Origin: Eutreptiella sp. 'Long Island Sound 2002'
Taxonomy: Eukaryota; Euglenozoa; Euglenophyceae; Eutreptiales; Eutreptiaceae
Reading direction: 5' to 3'
Length of the DNA stretch: 64,000 bases
NCBI GenBank assembly: GCA_964036045.1
Contig: OZ038378.1
Span: 18,919,348-18,983,347, forward strand
Notes under the pieces: model-generated
The model's database searches: none
Told to the model about the DNA's origin: nothing
What the model saw: only the letters and a program-made list of their open reading frames with translations
Shown: in pieces, positions 14,101 to 28,272 of the stretch
Layout: the number at the start of each line of letters is the position of its first letter
How positions within the stretch are numbered: the stretch's first letter is position 1
Made by a program: the position numbers and the translations under genes

Positions 14101-17100
14101 GAGTGATCCATAGAGTGATCCATAGAGTGATCCATAGAGCGATCCATAGAGTGATCCATGGAGTGATCCGTAGAGTGATCCATAGAGTGATCCATAGAGT
14201 GATCCATAGATTGATCCATAGAGTGATCCATAGAGTGATCCATGGGTTGATCCATGGCGTGATCCATGGAGTGATCAATAGAGTGATCCATAGACTGATC
14301 CATGGAGTGATCCATAGAGTGATCCATGGAGTGATCCATAGAGTGATCCATAGAGTGATCCATACAGTGATCCGGCCTTACACCACTTTACACGGGCCTT
14401 ACACCACTTTACACGGGCCTTACACCGCTTTACACGGGCCTTACACCACTTTACACGGGCCTTACACCACTTTACACGGGCCTTACACCACTTTACACGG
14501 GCCTTACACCACTTTGCACGGGCCTTACACCACTTTACACGGGTCTTGCACCACTTTACACGGGCCTTACACCACTTTGCACGGGCATTGCCCCACTTTA
14601 AACGGGCCTTACACCACTTTACACGCGCCTTCCGCCACTTTACACGGGCCTTACACCACTTTACACGGGCCTTACACCACTTTACACGGGCCTTACACCA
14701 CTCTACACGGACCTTACACCACTTTACACGGGCCTTACACCACTTTACACGGGCCTGACACCACTTTACACGGACCTTACACCACTTTACACGGGCCTTG
14801 CACCACTTTACACGGGCCTTCCGCCACTTTACACGGGCCTTACACCACTTTACACCGGCCTTACACCACTTTGCACGGGCCTTACACCACTTCACACGGG
14901 CCTTACACCACTTTACACGGGCCTTAAACCACTTTACACGGGCCTTACACCACTTTACACGGATCCATAGAGTGATCCGTAGAGTGATCCATAGAGTGAT
15001 CCATAGAGTGATCCATAGAGCGATCCATAGAGTGATCCATGGAGTGATCCGTAGAGTGATCCATGGAGTGATCCATAGAGTGATCCATAGATTGATCCAT
15101 AGAGTGATCCATAGAGTGATCCATAGAGTGATCCATAGAGTGCTCCATGGAGTGATCCATAGAGTGATCCATAGAGTGATCCATAGAGTGATCCATCGAG
15201 TGATCCATAGAGTGATCCATAGAGTGATCCATAGAGTGATCCATAGAGTGATCCATAGAGTGATCCATAGAGTGATCCATGGGTTGATCCATAGAGTGAT
15301 CCATGGAGTGATCAATGGAGTGATCCATAGAGTGATCCATAGACTGATCCATGGAGTGATCCATAGAGTGATCCATGGAGTGATTCATAGTGTGATCCAT
15401 AGAGTGATCCATACAGTGATCCGGCCTTACACCACTTTACACGGGCCTTACACCACTTTACACGGGCCTTACACCGCTTTACACGGGCCTTACACCACTT
15501 TACACGGGCCTTACACCACTTTACACGGGCCTTACACCACTTTACACGGGCCTTACACCACTTTGCACGGGCCCTACACCACTTTACACGGGTCTTGCAC
15601 CACTTTACACGGGCCTTACACCACTTTACACGGGCCTTACACCACTCTACACGGACCTTACACCACTTTACACGGGCCTTACACCACTTTACACGGGCCT
15701 GACACCACTTTACACGGACCTTACACCACTTTACACGGGCCTTGCACCACTTTACACGGGCCTTCCGCCACTTTACACGGGCCTTACACCACTTTACACC
15801 GGCCTTACACCACTTTGCACGGGCCTTACACCACTTCACACGGGCCTTACACCACTTTACACGGGCCTTAAACCACTTTACACGGGCCTTACACCACTTT
15901 ACACGGATCCATAGAGTGATCCGTAGAGTGATCCATAGAGTGATCCATAGAGTGATCCATAGAGCGATCCATAGAGTGATCCATGGAGTGATCCGTAGAG
16001 TGATCCATAGAGTGATCCATAGAGTGATCCATAGATTGATCCATAGAGTGATCCATAGAGTGATCCATAGAGTGATCCATAGAGTGCTCCATGGAGTGAT
16101 CCATAGAGTGATCCATAGAGTGATCCATAGAGTGATCCATCGAGTGATCCATAGAGTGATCCATAGAGTGATCCATAGAGTGATCCATAGAGTGATCCAT
16201 AGAGTGATCCATAGAGTGATCCATGGGTTGATCCATAGAGTGATCCATGGAGTGATCAATGGAGTGATCCATAGAGTGATCCATAGACTGATCCATGGAG
16301 TGATCCATAGAGTGATCCATGGAGTGATTCATAGTGTGATCCATAGAGTGATCCATACAGTGATCCGGCCTTACACCACTTTACACGGGCCTTACACCAC
16401 TTTACACGGGCCTTACACCGCTTTACACGGGCCTTACACCACTTTACACGGGCCTTACACCACTTTACACGGGCCTTACACCACTTTACACGGGCCTTAC
16501 ACCACTTTGCACGGGCCCTACACCACTTTACACGGGTCTTGCACCACTTTACACGGGCCTTAAACCACTTTACACGGGCCTTACACCACTTTACACGGAT
16601 CCATAGAGTGATCCATAGAGTGATTCATAGAGTGATCCATAAAGTGATCCATAGAGTGATCCATAGAGTGATCCATGGAGTGATCCGTAGAGTGATCCAT
16701 AGAGTGATCCATAGAGTGATCCATAGAGTGATCCATGGGTTGATCCATAGCGTGATCCATGGAGTGATCAATAGAGTGATCCATAGAGTGATCCATAGAG
16801 TGATCCATACAGTGATCCGGCCTTACACCACTTTACACGGGCCTTACACCACTTTACACGGGCCTTACACCGCTTTACACGGGCCTTACACCACTTTACA
16901 CGGGCCTTACACCACTTTACACGGGCCTTACACCACTTTACACGGGCCTTACACCACTTTGCACGGACCTTCCCCCACTTTACACGGGCCTTACACCACT
17001 TTACACGCGCCTTACACCACTTTGCACGGGCCTTGCACCACTTTACACGGGGCTTACACCACTTTACACGGGCCTTACACCATTTTACACGGGCCTTACA

Positions 17101-20100
17101 CCACTTTACACGGACCTTACACCACTTTACACGGGCCTTACACCACTTTACACGGGCCTTGCACCACTTTACAGGGGCCTTCCGCCACTTTACACGGGCC
17201 TTACACCACTTTACACGGGCCTTACACCACTTTACACGGGCCTTACACCACTTTACACGGACCTTACACCACTTTACACGGGCCTTACACCACTTTACAC
17301 GGGCCTGACACCACTTTACACGGACCTTACACCACTTTACACGGGCCTTGCACCACTTTACACGGGCCTTCCGCCACTTTACACGGGCCTTACACCACTT
17401 TACACCGGCCTTACACCACTTTGCACGGGCCTTACACCACTTTACACGGGCCTTACACCACTTTACACGGGCCTTAAACCACTTTACACGGGCCTTACAC
17501 CACTTTACACGGATCCATAGAGTGATCCATAGAGTGATCCATAGAGTGATCCATAGAGTGATCCATTGAGCGATCCATAGAGTGATCCATGGAGTGATCC
17601 GTAGAGTGATCCATAGAGTGATCCATAGAGTGATCCATAGAGTGATCCATAGAGTGATCCATAGAGTGATCCATAGAGTGATCCATAGAGTGCTCCATGG
17701 AGTGATCCATAGAGTGATCCATAGAGTGATCCATAGAGTGATCCATGGAGTGATCCATAGAGTGATCCATAGACTGATCCATAGAGTGATCCATAGAGTG
17801 ATCCATAGAGTGATCCATAGAGTGATCCATGGGTTGATCCATAGCGTGATCCATGGAGTGATCAATAGAGTGATCCATAGAGTGATCCATAGACTGATCC
17901 ATGGAGTGATCCATAGAGTGATCCATGGAGTGGTCCATAGAGTGATCCATAGAGTGATCCATACAGTGATCCGGCCCTACACCACTTTACACGGGCCTTA
18001 CACCACTTTACACGGGCCTTACACCGCTTTACACGGGCCTTACACCACTTTACACGGGCCTTACACCACTTTACACGGGCCTTACACCACTTTACACGGG
18101 CCTTACACCACTTTGCACGGGCCTTACACCACTTTACACGGGTCTTGCACCACTTTACACGGGCCTTAAACTACTTTACACGGGCCTTACACCACTTTAC
18201 ACGGATCCATAGAGTGATCCGTAGAGTGATCCATAGAGTGATCCATAGAGTGATCCATAGAGTGATCCATGGAGTGATCCGTAGAGTGATCCATAGAGTG
18301 ATCCATACAGTGATCCATAGAGTGATCCATAGAGTGATCCATAGAGTGATCCATAGAGTGATCCATAGAGTGATCCATAGAGTGATCCATAGAGTGATCC
18401 ATGGAGTGATCCGTAGAGTGATCCATAGAGTGATCCATAGAGTGATCCATAGAGTGATCCATGGGTTGATCCATAGCGTGATCCATGGAGTGATCAATAG
18501 AGTGATCCATAGAGTGATCCATAGACTGATCCATGGAGTGATCCATAGAGTGAACCATGGAGTGATCCATAGAGGGATCCATAGAGTGATCCATACAGTG
18601 ATCCGGCCTTACACCACTTTACACGGGCCTTACACCACTTTACACGGGCCTTACACCGCTTTACACGGGCCTTACACCACTTTACACGGGCCTTACACCA
18701 CTTTACACGGGCCTTACACCACTTTACACGGGCCTTACACCACTTTACACGGGCCTTACACCACTTTACAAGCGCCTTACACCACTTTTCACGGGCCTTA
18801 CACCACTTTACACTGGCCTTACACCACTTTACACGGGCCTTACACCACTTTACACGGGCCTTACACCACTTTACACGGCCCTTACACCACTTTACACGGG
18901 CCTTACACCACTTTACACGGGCCTTAAACCACTTTACACGGGCCTTACACCACTTTACACGGGCCTTACACCACTTTACAGGGCCCTTACACCATTTTAC
19001 ACGTGCCTTACACCACTTTACACGGGCCTGACACCACTGTACACGGACCTTACACCACTTTACACGGGCCTTACACCACTTTACACGGGCCTTACACCAC
19101 TTTACACGGGCCTCACACCGCTTTACACGGGCCTTACACCACTTTACACGGGCCTGACACCACTTTACACGGACCTTACACCACTTTACACCGGCCTTAC
19201 ACCACTTTACACGGGCCTTACACCACTTTACACGGGCCTTACACCATTTTACACGGGCCTTAAACCACTTTACACGGGCCTTACACCGCTTTACAAGGAT
19301 CCATAGAGTGATCCATAGAGTGATCCATAGAGTGATCCATAGAGTGATCCATAGAGTGATCCATAGAGTGATCCATGGAGTGATCCGTAGAGTGATCCAT
19401 AGAGTGATCCATAGAGTGATCCATAGAGTGATCCATAGAGTGATCCATAGAGTAATCCATGGAGTGATCCGTAGAGTGATCCATAGAGTGATCCATAGAG
19501 TGATCCATAGAGTGATCCATAGAGTGATCCATAGAGTGATCCATAGAGTGATCCATAGAGTGCTCCATGGAGTGATCCATAGAGGGATCCATAGAGTTAT
19601 CCATAGAGTGATCCATAGAATGATCCATAGAGTGATCCATAGAGTGAACCATGGAGTGATCCATAGAGCGATCCATAGAGTGATCCATAGAGTGATCCAT
19701 AGAGTGATCCATGGGTTGATCCATAGCGTGATCCATGGAGTGATCAATAGAGTGATCCATAGAGTGATCCATAGACTGATCCATGGAGTGATCCATAGAG
19801 TGAATCATGGAGTGATCCATAGATTGATCCATAGAGTGATCCATACAGTGATCCGGCCTTACACCACTTTACACGGGCCTTACACCACTTTACACGGGCC
19901 TTACACCACTTTACACGGGCCTTACACCACTTTACAAGCGCCTTACACCACTTTTCACGGGCCTTACACCACTTTACACTGGCCTTACACCACTTTACAC
20001 GGGCCTTACACCACTTTACACGGGCCTTACACCACTTTACACGGGCCTTACACCACTTTACACGGGCCTTACACCACTTTACACGGGCCTTAAACCACTT

Positions 20101-20883
20101 TACACGGGCCTTACACCACTTTACACGGGCCTTACACCACTTTACAGGGCCCTTACACCATTTTACACGTGCCTTACACCACTTTACACGGGCCTGACAC
20201 CACTGTACACGGACCTTACACCACTTTACACGGGCCTTACACCACTTTACACGGGCCTTACACCACTTTACACGGGCCTTACACCACTTTACACGGGCCT
20301 TACACCACTTTACACGGGCCTTACACCACTTTACACGGGCCTTACACCACTTTACAAGCGCCTTACACCACTTTTCACGGGCCTTACACCACTTTACACT
20401 GGCCTTACACCACTTTACACGGGCCTTACACCACTTTACACGGGCCTTACACCACTTTACACGGCCCTTACACCACTTTACACGGGCCTTACACCACTTT
20501 ACACGGGCCTTAACCCACTTTACACGGGCCTTACACCACTTTACACGGGCCTTACACCACTTTACAGGGCCCTTACACCATTTTACACGTGCCTTACACC
20601 ACTTTACACGGGCCTGACACCACTGTACACGGACCTTACACCACTTTACACGGGCCTTACACCACTTTACACGGGCCTTACACCACTTTACACGGGCCTT
20701 ACACCACTTTACACGGGCCTTACACCACTTTACACGGGCCTGACACCACTTTACACGGACCTTACACCACTTTACACCGGCCTTACACCACTTTACACGG
20801 GCCTTACACCACTTTACACGGGCCTTACACCATATTACTCGGGCCTTAAACCACTTTACACGGGCCTTACACCACTTTACAAG
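11162..20883 (+). repeat. Composite satellite, segment 2
   Basis: B blocks lie at 11162-11718, 12160-12548, 13137-13597, 14081-14373, 14962-15422, 15906-16366, 16598-16818, 17512-17972, 18204-18604 and 19298-19854, with 21-bp A blocks between. All lengths obey 12n+5 for B and 21m for A. The block 16598-16818 (221 bp) is the shortest complete B block in the window. The A block 19855-20883 (1,029 bp, 49 units) is the longest, and contains an internal repeat: a run with GGGCCC then CACGTGCC near 20150-20170 recurs near 20570-20590. The ACAAGGATCC entry occurs at 11162 and 19298. No gene is visible. Confidence 0.97.
13137..16366 (+). repeat. Higher-order repeat of 944 bp (B 461 + A 483), three B copies
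   Basis: The pair B 461 bp plus A 483 bp is at 13137-14080 and again at 14962-15905; its B half recurs at 15906-16366. The three B blocks share an otherwise rare unit, GATCCATCGAGT, near 13366, 15191 and 16135, and a GATCAATGGAGT unit near the end. That marks them as recent copies of one parent. Between the first two lies a shorter B block (14081-14373, 293 bp), which looks like a B461 block with an internal loss, followed by A 588. Confidence 0.85.
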
Positions 20884-23800
20884 GATCCATAGAGTGATCC
20901 ATAGAGTGATCCATAGAGTGATCCATAGAGTGATCCATAGAGTGATCCATAGAGTGATCCATAGAGTGATCCATAGAGTGATCCATAGAGTGATCCATAG
21001 AGTGCTCCATGGAGTGATCCATAGAGGGATCCATAGAGTGATCCATAGAGTGATCCATAGAATGATCCATAGAGTGATCCATAGAGTGATCCATAGAGTG
21101 ATCCATAGAGTGATCCATAGAGTGATCCATAGAGTGATCCATAGAGTGATCCATGGGTTGATCCATAGCGTGATCCATGGAGTGATCAATAGAGTGATCC
21201 ATAGAGTGATCCATAGACTGATCCATGGAGTGATCCATAGAGTGAACCATGGAGTGATCCATAGACTGATCCATAGAGTGATCCATACAGTGATCCGGCC
21301 TTACACCACTTTACACGGGCCTTACACCACTTTACACGGGCCTTACACCACTTTACACGGGCCTTACACCACTTTACACGGGCCTTACACCACTTTGCAC
21401 GGGCCTTCCCCCACTTTACACGGGCCTTACACCACTTTACACGCGCCTTACACCACTTTACACGGGCCTTGCACCACTTTACACGGGCCTTACACCACTT
21501 TACACGGGCCTTACACCATTTTACACGGGCCTTACACCACTTTACACGGACCTTACACCACTTTACACGGGCCTTACACCACTTTACACGGGCCTTGCAC
21601 CACTTTACACGCGCCTTCCGCCACTTTACACGGGCCTTACACCACTTTACACGGGCCTTACACCACTTTACACGGGCCTTAAACCACTTTACACGGGCCT
21701 TACACCACTTTACACGGATCCATAGAGTGATCCATAGAGTGATCCATAGAGTGATCCATAGAGTGATCCATAGAGTGATCCATAGAGTGATCCATGGAGT
21801 GATCCATAGAGTGATCCATAGAGTGATCCATAGAGTGATCCATGGAGTGATCCGTAGAGTGATCCATAGAGTGATCCATAGAGTGATCCATAGAGTGATC
21901 CATAGAATGATCCATAGAGTGATCCATAGAGTGATCCATAGAGTGATCCATAGAGTGATCCATAGAGTGATCCATGGGTTGATCCATAGCGTGATCCATG
22001 GAGTGATCAATAGAGTGATCCATAGACTGATCCATGGAGTGATCCATAGAGTGATCCATGGAGTGATCCATAGAGTGATCCATAGAGTGATTCATACAGT
22101 GATCCGGCCTTACACCACTTTACACGGGCCTTACACCACTTTACACGGGCCTTACACCGCTTTACACGGGCCTTACACCACTTTACACGGGCCTTAAACC
22201 ACTTTACACCGGCCTTACACCACTTTACACGGGCCCTACACCACTTTGCAGGGGCCTTACACCACTTTACACCGGTCTTGCACCACTTTACACGGGCCTT
22301 ACACCACTTTGCACGGGCATTGCCCCACTTTAAACGGGCCTTACACCACTTTACACGCGCCTTCCGCCACTTTACACGGGCCTTACACCACTTTACACGG
22401 GCCTGACACCACTTTACACGGACCTTACACCACTTTACACGGGCCTTGCACCACTTTACACGGGCCTTCCGCCACTTTACACGGGCCTTACACCACTTTA
22501 CACCAGCCTTACACCACTTTACACGGGCCTTACACCACTTTACACGGGCCTTACACCACTTTACACGGGCCTTAAACCACTTTACACGGGCCTTACACCA
22601 CTTTACACGGATCCATAGAGTGATCCATAGAGTGATCCATAGAGTGATCCATAGAGTGATTCATAGAGCGATCCATAGAGTGATCCATGGAGTGATCCGT
22701 AGAGTGATCCATAGAGTGATCCATAGAGTGATCCATGGAGTGATCCATAGAGTGCTCCATGGAGTGATCCATAGAATGATCCATAGAGTGATCCATAGAG
22801 TGATCCATGGAGTGATCCATAGAGTGATCCATAGAGTGATCCATAGAGTGATCCATAGAGTGATCCATAGAGTGATCCATAGAGTGATCCATGGGTTGAT
22901 CCATAGCGTGATCCATGGAGTGATCACTAGAGTGATCCATAGAGTGATCCATAGACTGATCCATGGAGTGATCCATAGAGTGATCCATGGAGTGATCCAT
23001 AGTGTGATCCATAGAGTGATCCATACAGTGATCCGGCCTTACACCACTTTACACGGGATTTACACCACTTTACACGGGCCTTACACCGCTTTACACGGGC
23101 CTTACACCACTTTAGACGGGCCTTACACCACTTTACACGGGCCTTACACCACTTTACACGGGCCTTACACCACTTTGCACGGGCCTTACACCACTTTACA
23201 CGGGTCTTGCACCACTTTACACCCGCCTTGAACCACTTTACACGGGCCTTACACCACTTTACACGGATCCATAGAGTGATCCATAGAGTGATCCATAGAG
23301 TGATCCATAGAGTGATCCATAGAGTGATCCATAGAGTGATCCATGGAGTGATCCGTAGAGTGATCCATAGAGTGATCCATAGAGTGATCCATAGAGTGAT
23401 CCATAGAGTGATCCATAGAGTGATCCATAGAGTGATCCATAGAGTGCTCCATGGAGTGATCCATAGAGTGGTCCATAGAGTGATCCATAGAGTGATCCAT
23501 AGAGTGATCCATAGAGTGATCCATAGAGTGATCCATAGAGTGATCCATAGAGTGATCCATAGAGTGATCCATAGAGTGATCCATAGAGTGATCCATGGGT
23601 TGATCCATAGCGTGATCCATGGAGTGATCAATAGAGTGATCCATAGAGTGATCCATAGACTGATTCATGGAGTGATCCATAGAGTGATCCATGGAGTGAT
23701 CCATAGAGTGATTCATAGAGTGATCCATACAGTGATCCGGCCTTACACCACTTTACACGGGCCTTACACCACTTAACACGGGCCTTACACCACTTTACAC

Positions 23801-26800
23801 GGGCCTTACACCACTTTACACGGGCCTTACACCACTTTACACGGGCCTTACACCACTTTACACGGGCCTTACACCACTTTACACGGGCCTTGCACCACTT
23901 TACAGGGGCCTTGCGCCACTTTACACGGGCCTTACACCACTTTACACGGGCCTTACACCACTTTACACGGGCCTTACACCACTTTACACGGACCTTACAC
24001 CACTTTACACGGGCCTTACACCACTTTACACGGGCCTGACACCACTTTACACGGACCTTACACCACTTTACACGGGCCTTGCACCACTTTACACGGGCCT
24101 TCCGCCACTTTACACGGGCCTTACACCACTTTACACCGGCCTTACACCACTTTACACGGGCCTTACACCACTTTACACGGGCCTTACACCACTTTACACG
24201 GGCCTTAAACCACTTTACACGGGCCTTACACCACTTTACACGGATCCATAGAGTGATCCATAGAGTGATCCATAGAGTGATCCATAGAGTGATCCATAGA
24301 GTGATCCATAGAGTGATCCATGGAGTGATCCGTAGAGTGATCCATAGAGTGATCCATAGAGTGATCCATAGAGTGATCCATAGAGTGATCCATAGAGTGA
24401 TCCATAGAGTGATCCATAGAGTGCTCCATGGAGTGATCCATAGAGTGATCCATAGAGTGATCCATAGAGTGATCCATGGAGTGATCCATAGAGTGATCCA
24501 TAGAGTGATCCATAGAGTGATCCATAGAGTGATCCATAGAGTGATCCATAGAGTGATCCATGGGTTGATCCATAGCGTGATCCATGGAGTGATCAATAGA
24601 GTGATCCATAGAGTGATCCATAGACTGATCCATGGAGTGATCCATAGAGTGATCCATGGAGTGGTCCATAGAGTGATCCATAGAGTGATCCATACAGTGA
24701 TCCGGCCTTACACCACTTTACACGGGCCTTACACCACTTTACACGGGCCTTACACCGCTTTACACGGGCCTTACACCACTTTACACGGGCCTTACACCAC
24801 TTTACACGGGCCTTACACCACTTTACACGGGCCTTACACCACTTTGCACGGGCCTTACACCACTTTACACGGGTCTTGCACCACTTTACATGGGCCTTAA
24901 ACTACTTTACACGGGCCTTACACCACTTTACACGGATCCATAGAGTGATCCGTAGAGTGATCCATAGAGTGATCCATAGAGTGATCCATAGAGTGATCCA
25001 TGGAGTGATCCGTAGAGTGATCCATAGAGTGATCCATAGAGTGATCCATAGAGTGATCCATAGAGTGATCCATAGAGTGATCCATAGAGTGATCCATAGA
25101 GTGATCCATAGAGTGATCCATAGAGTGATCCATGGAGTGATCCGTAGAGTGATCCATAGAGTGATCCATAGAGTGATCCATAGAGTGATCCATAGAGTGA
25201 TCCATGGGTTGATCCATAGCCTGATCCATGGAGTGATCAATAGAGTGATCCATAGAGTGATCCATAGACTGATCCATAGAGTGATCCATAGAGTGAACCA
25301 TGGAGTGATCCATAGAGGGATCCATAGAGTGATCCATACAGTGATCCGGCCTTACACCACTTTACACGGGCCTTACACCACTTTACACGGGCCTTACACC
25401 GCTTTACACGGGCCTTACACCACTTTACACGGGCCTTACACCACTTTACACGGGCCTTACACCACTTTACACGGGCCTTACACCACTTTACACGGGCCTT
25501 ACACCACTTTACACTGGCCTTACACCACTTTACACGGGCCTTACACCACTTTACACGGGCCTTACACCACTTTACACGGCCCTTACACCACGTTACACAG
25601 GCCTTACACCACTTTACACGGGCCTTAAACCACTTTACACGGGCCTTACACCACTTTACACGGGCCTTACACCACTTTACAGGGCCCTTACACCATTTTA
25701 CACGTGCCTTACACCACTTTACACGGGCCTGACACCACTGTACACGGACCTTACACCACTTTACACGGGCCTTACACCACTTTACACGGGCCTTACACCA
25801 CTTTACACGGGCCTTACACCACTTTACACGGGCCACACACCACTTTACACGGGCCTGACACCACTTTACACGGACCGTACACCACTTTACACCGGCCTTA
25901 CACCACTTTACACGGGCCTTACACCACTTTACACGGGCCTTACACCATTTTACACGGGCCTTATACCACTTTACACGGGCCTTACACCACTTTACAAGGA
26001 TCCATAGACTGATCCATAGAGTGATCCATAGAGTGATCCATAGAGTGATCCATAGAGTGATCCATAGAGTGATCCATGGAGTGATCCGTAGAGTGATCCA
26101 TAGAGTGATCCATAGAGTGATCCATAGAGTGATCCATAGAGTGATCCATAGAGTGATCCATGGAGTGATCCGTAGAGTGATCCATAGAGTGATCCATAGA
26201 GTGATCCATAGAGTGATACATAGAGTGATCCATAGAGTGATCCATAGAGTGATCCATAGAGTGCTCCATGGAGTGATCCATAGAGTGATCCATAGAGTGA
26301 TCCATAGAGTGATCCATAGAGTGATCCATAGAATGATCCATAGAGTGATCCATAGAGTGATCCATAGAGTGATCCATAGAGTGATCCATATACTGATCCA
26401 TAGAGTGATCCATAGAGTGATCCATGGGTTGATCCATAGCGTGATCCATGGAGTGATCAATAGAGTGATCCATAGAGTGATCCATAGACTGATCCATGGA
26501 GTGCTCCATGGAGTGAACCATGGAGTGATCCATAGAGTGATCCATAGAGTGATCCATACAGTGATCCATGGAGTGATCCGTAGAGTGATCCATAGAGTGA
26601 TCCATAGAGTGATCCATAGAGTGATCCATAGAGTGCTCCATGGAGTGATCCATAGAGTGATCCATAGAGTGATCCATAGAGTGATCCATAGAGTGATCCA
26701 TAGAGTGATCCATAGAGTGATACATAGAGTGCTCCATGGAGTGATCCATAGAGTGATCCATAGAGTGATCCATAGAGTGATCCATAGAATGATCCATAGA

Positions 26801-28272
26801 GTGATCCATAGAGTGATCCATAGAGTGATCCATAGAGTGATCCATATACTGATCCATAGAGTGATCCATAGAGTGATCCATGGGTTGATCCATAGCGTGA
26901 TCCATGGAGTGATCAATAGAGTGATCCATAGAGTGATCCATAGACTGATCCATGGAGTGCTCCATGGAGTGAACCATGGAGTGATCCATAGAGTGATCCA
27001 TAGAGTGATCCATACAGTGATCCGGCCTTACACCACTTTACACGGGCCTTACACCACTTTACACGGGCCTTACACCGCTTTACACGGGCCTTACACCACT
27101 TTACACGGGCCTTACACCACTTTACACGGGCCTTACACCACTTTACACGGGCCTTACACCACTTTGCACGGGCCTTCCCCCACTTTACACGGGCCTTACA
27201 CCACTTTACACGCGCCTTACACCACTTTACACGGGCCTTGCACCACTTTACACGGGCCTTACACCACTTTACACGGGCCTTACACCATTTTACACGGGCC
27301 TTACACCACTTTACACGGACCTTACACCACTTTACACGGGCCTTACACCACTTTACACGGGCCTTGCACCACTTTACACGGGCCTTCCGCCACTTTACAC
27401 GGGCCTTACACCACTTTACACGGCCTTACACCACTTTACACGGGCCTTAAACCACTTTACACGGGCCTTACACCACTTTACACGGATCCATAGAGTGATC
27501 CATAGAGTGATCCATAGAGTGATCCATAGAGTGATCCATAGAGTGACCCATAGAGTGATCCATGGAGTGATTCATAGAGTGATCCATAGAGTGATCCATA
27601 GAGTGATCCATGGAGTGATCCATAGAGTGATCCATAGAGTGATCCATAGACTGATCCATAGAGTGATCCATAGAATGATCCATAGAGTGATCCATAGAGT
27701 GATCCATAGAGTGATCCATAAAGTGATCCATAGAGTGATCCATGGGTTGATTCATAGCGTGATCCATGGAGTGATCAATAGAGTGATCCATAGACTGATC
27801 CATGGAGTGATCCATAGAGTGATCCATGGAGTGATCCATAGAGTGATCCATAGAGTGATCCATACAGTGATCCGGCCTTACACCACTTTACACGGGCCTT
27901 ACACCACTTTACACGGGCCTTACACCGCTTTACACGGGCCTTACACCACTTTACACGGGCCTTACACCACTTTACACGGGCCTTACACCACTTTGCACGG
28001 GCCTTACACCACTTTACACGGGCATTGCCCCACTTTAAACGGGCCTTACACCACTTTACACGCGCCTTCCGCCACTTTACACGGGCCTTACACCACTTTA
28101 CACGGGCCTTACACCACTTTACACGGGCCTTACACCACTTTACACGGACCTTACACCACTTTACACGGGCCTTACACCACTTTACACCGGCCTTACACCA
28201 CTTTACACGGGCCTTACACCACTTTACACGGGCCTTAAACCACTTTACACGGGCCTTACACCACTTTACACG
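20884..28272 (+). repeat. Composite satellite, segment 3
   Basis: B blocks lie at 20884-21296, 21717-22105, 22610-23034, 23266-23738, 24243-24703, 24935-25347, 25999-27023 and 27485-27873. The A block 27024-27484 is 461 bp, one less than 22 units, because of a missing G near 27422 (CACGGCCTTACAC instead of CACGGGCCTTACAC). It is the only A block in the window that breaks the 21-bp rule. Two A blocks here (23035-23265 and 24704-24934) have the recurrent 231-bp length. The ACAAGGATCC entry occurs at 20884 and 25999. No gene is visible. Confidence 0.97.
25999..27023 (+). repeat. Fused double B block with a 456-bp internal direct duplication
   Basis: This 1,025-bp B block (85 units plus 5 bp) is about twice the usual length. 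A rare unit ending ATATACT at about 26388-26394 recurs at about 26844-26850, an offset of 456 bp or 38 units. The usual block-terminal unit GATCCATACAGT appears in the middle, near 26554-26565, but is followed by GATCCATGGAGT instead of the normal switch to GGCCTTACAC. This is a B-to-B join with no A block between, consistent with unequal exchange. Confidence 0.88.
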
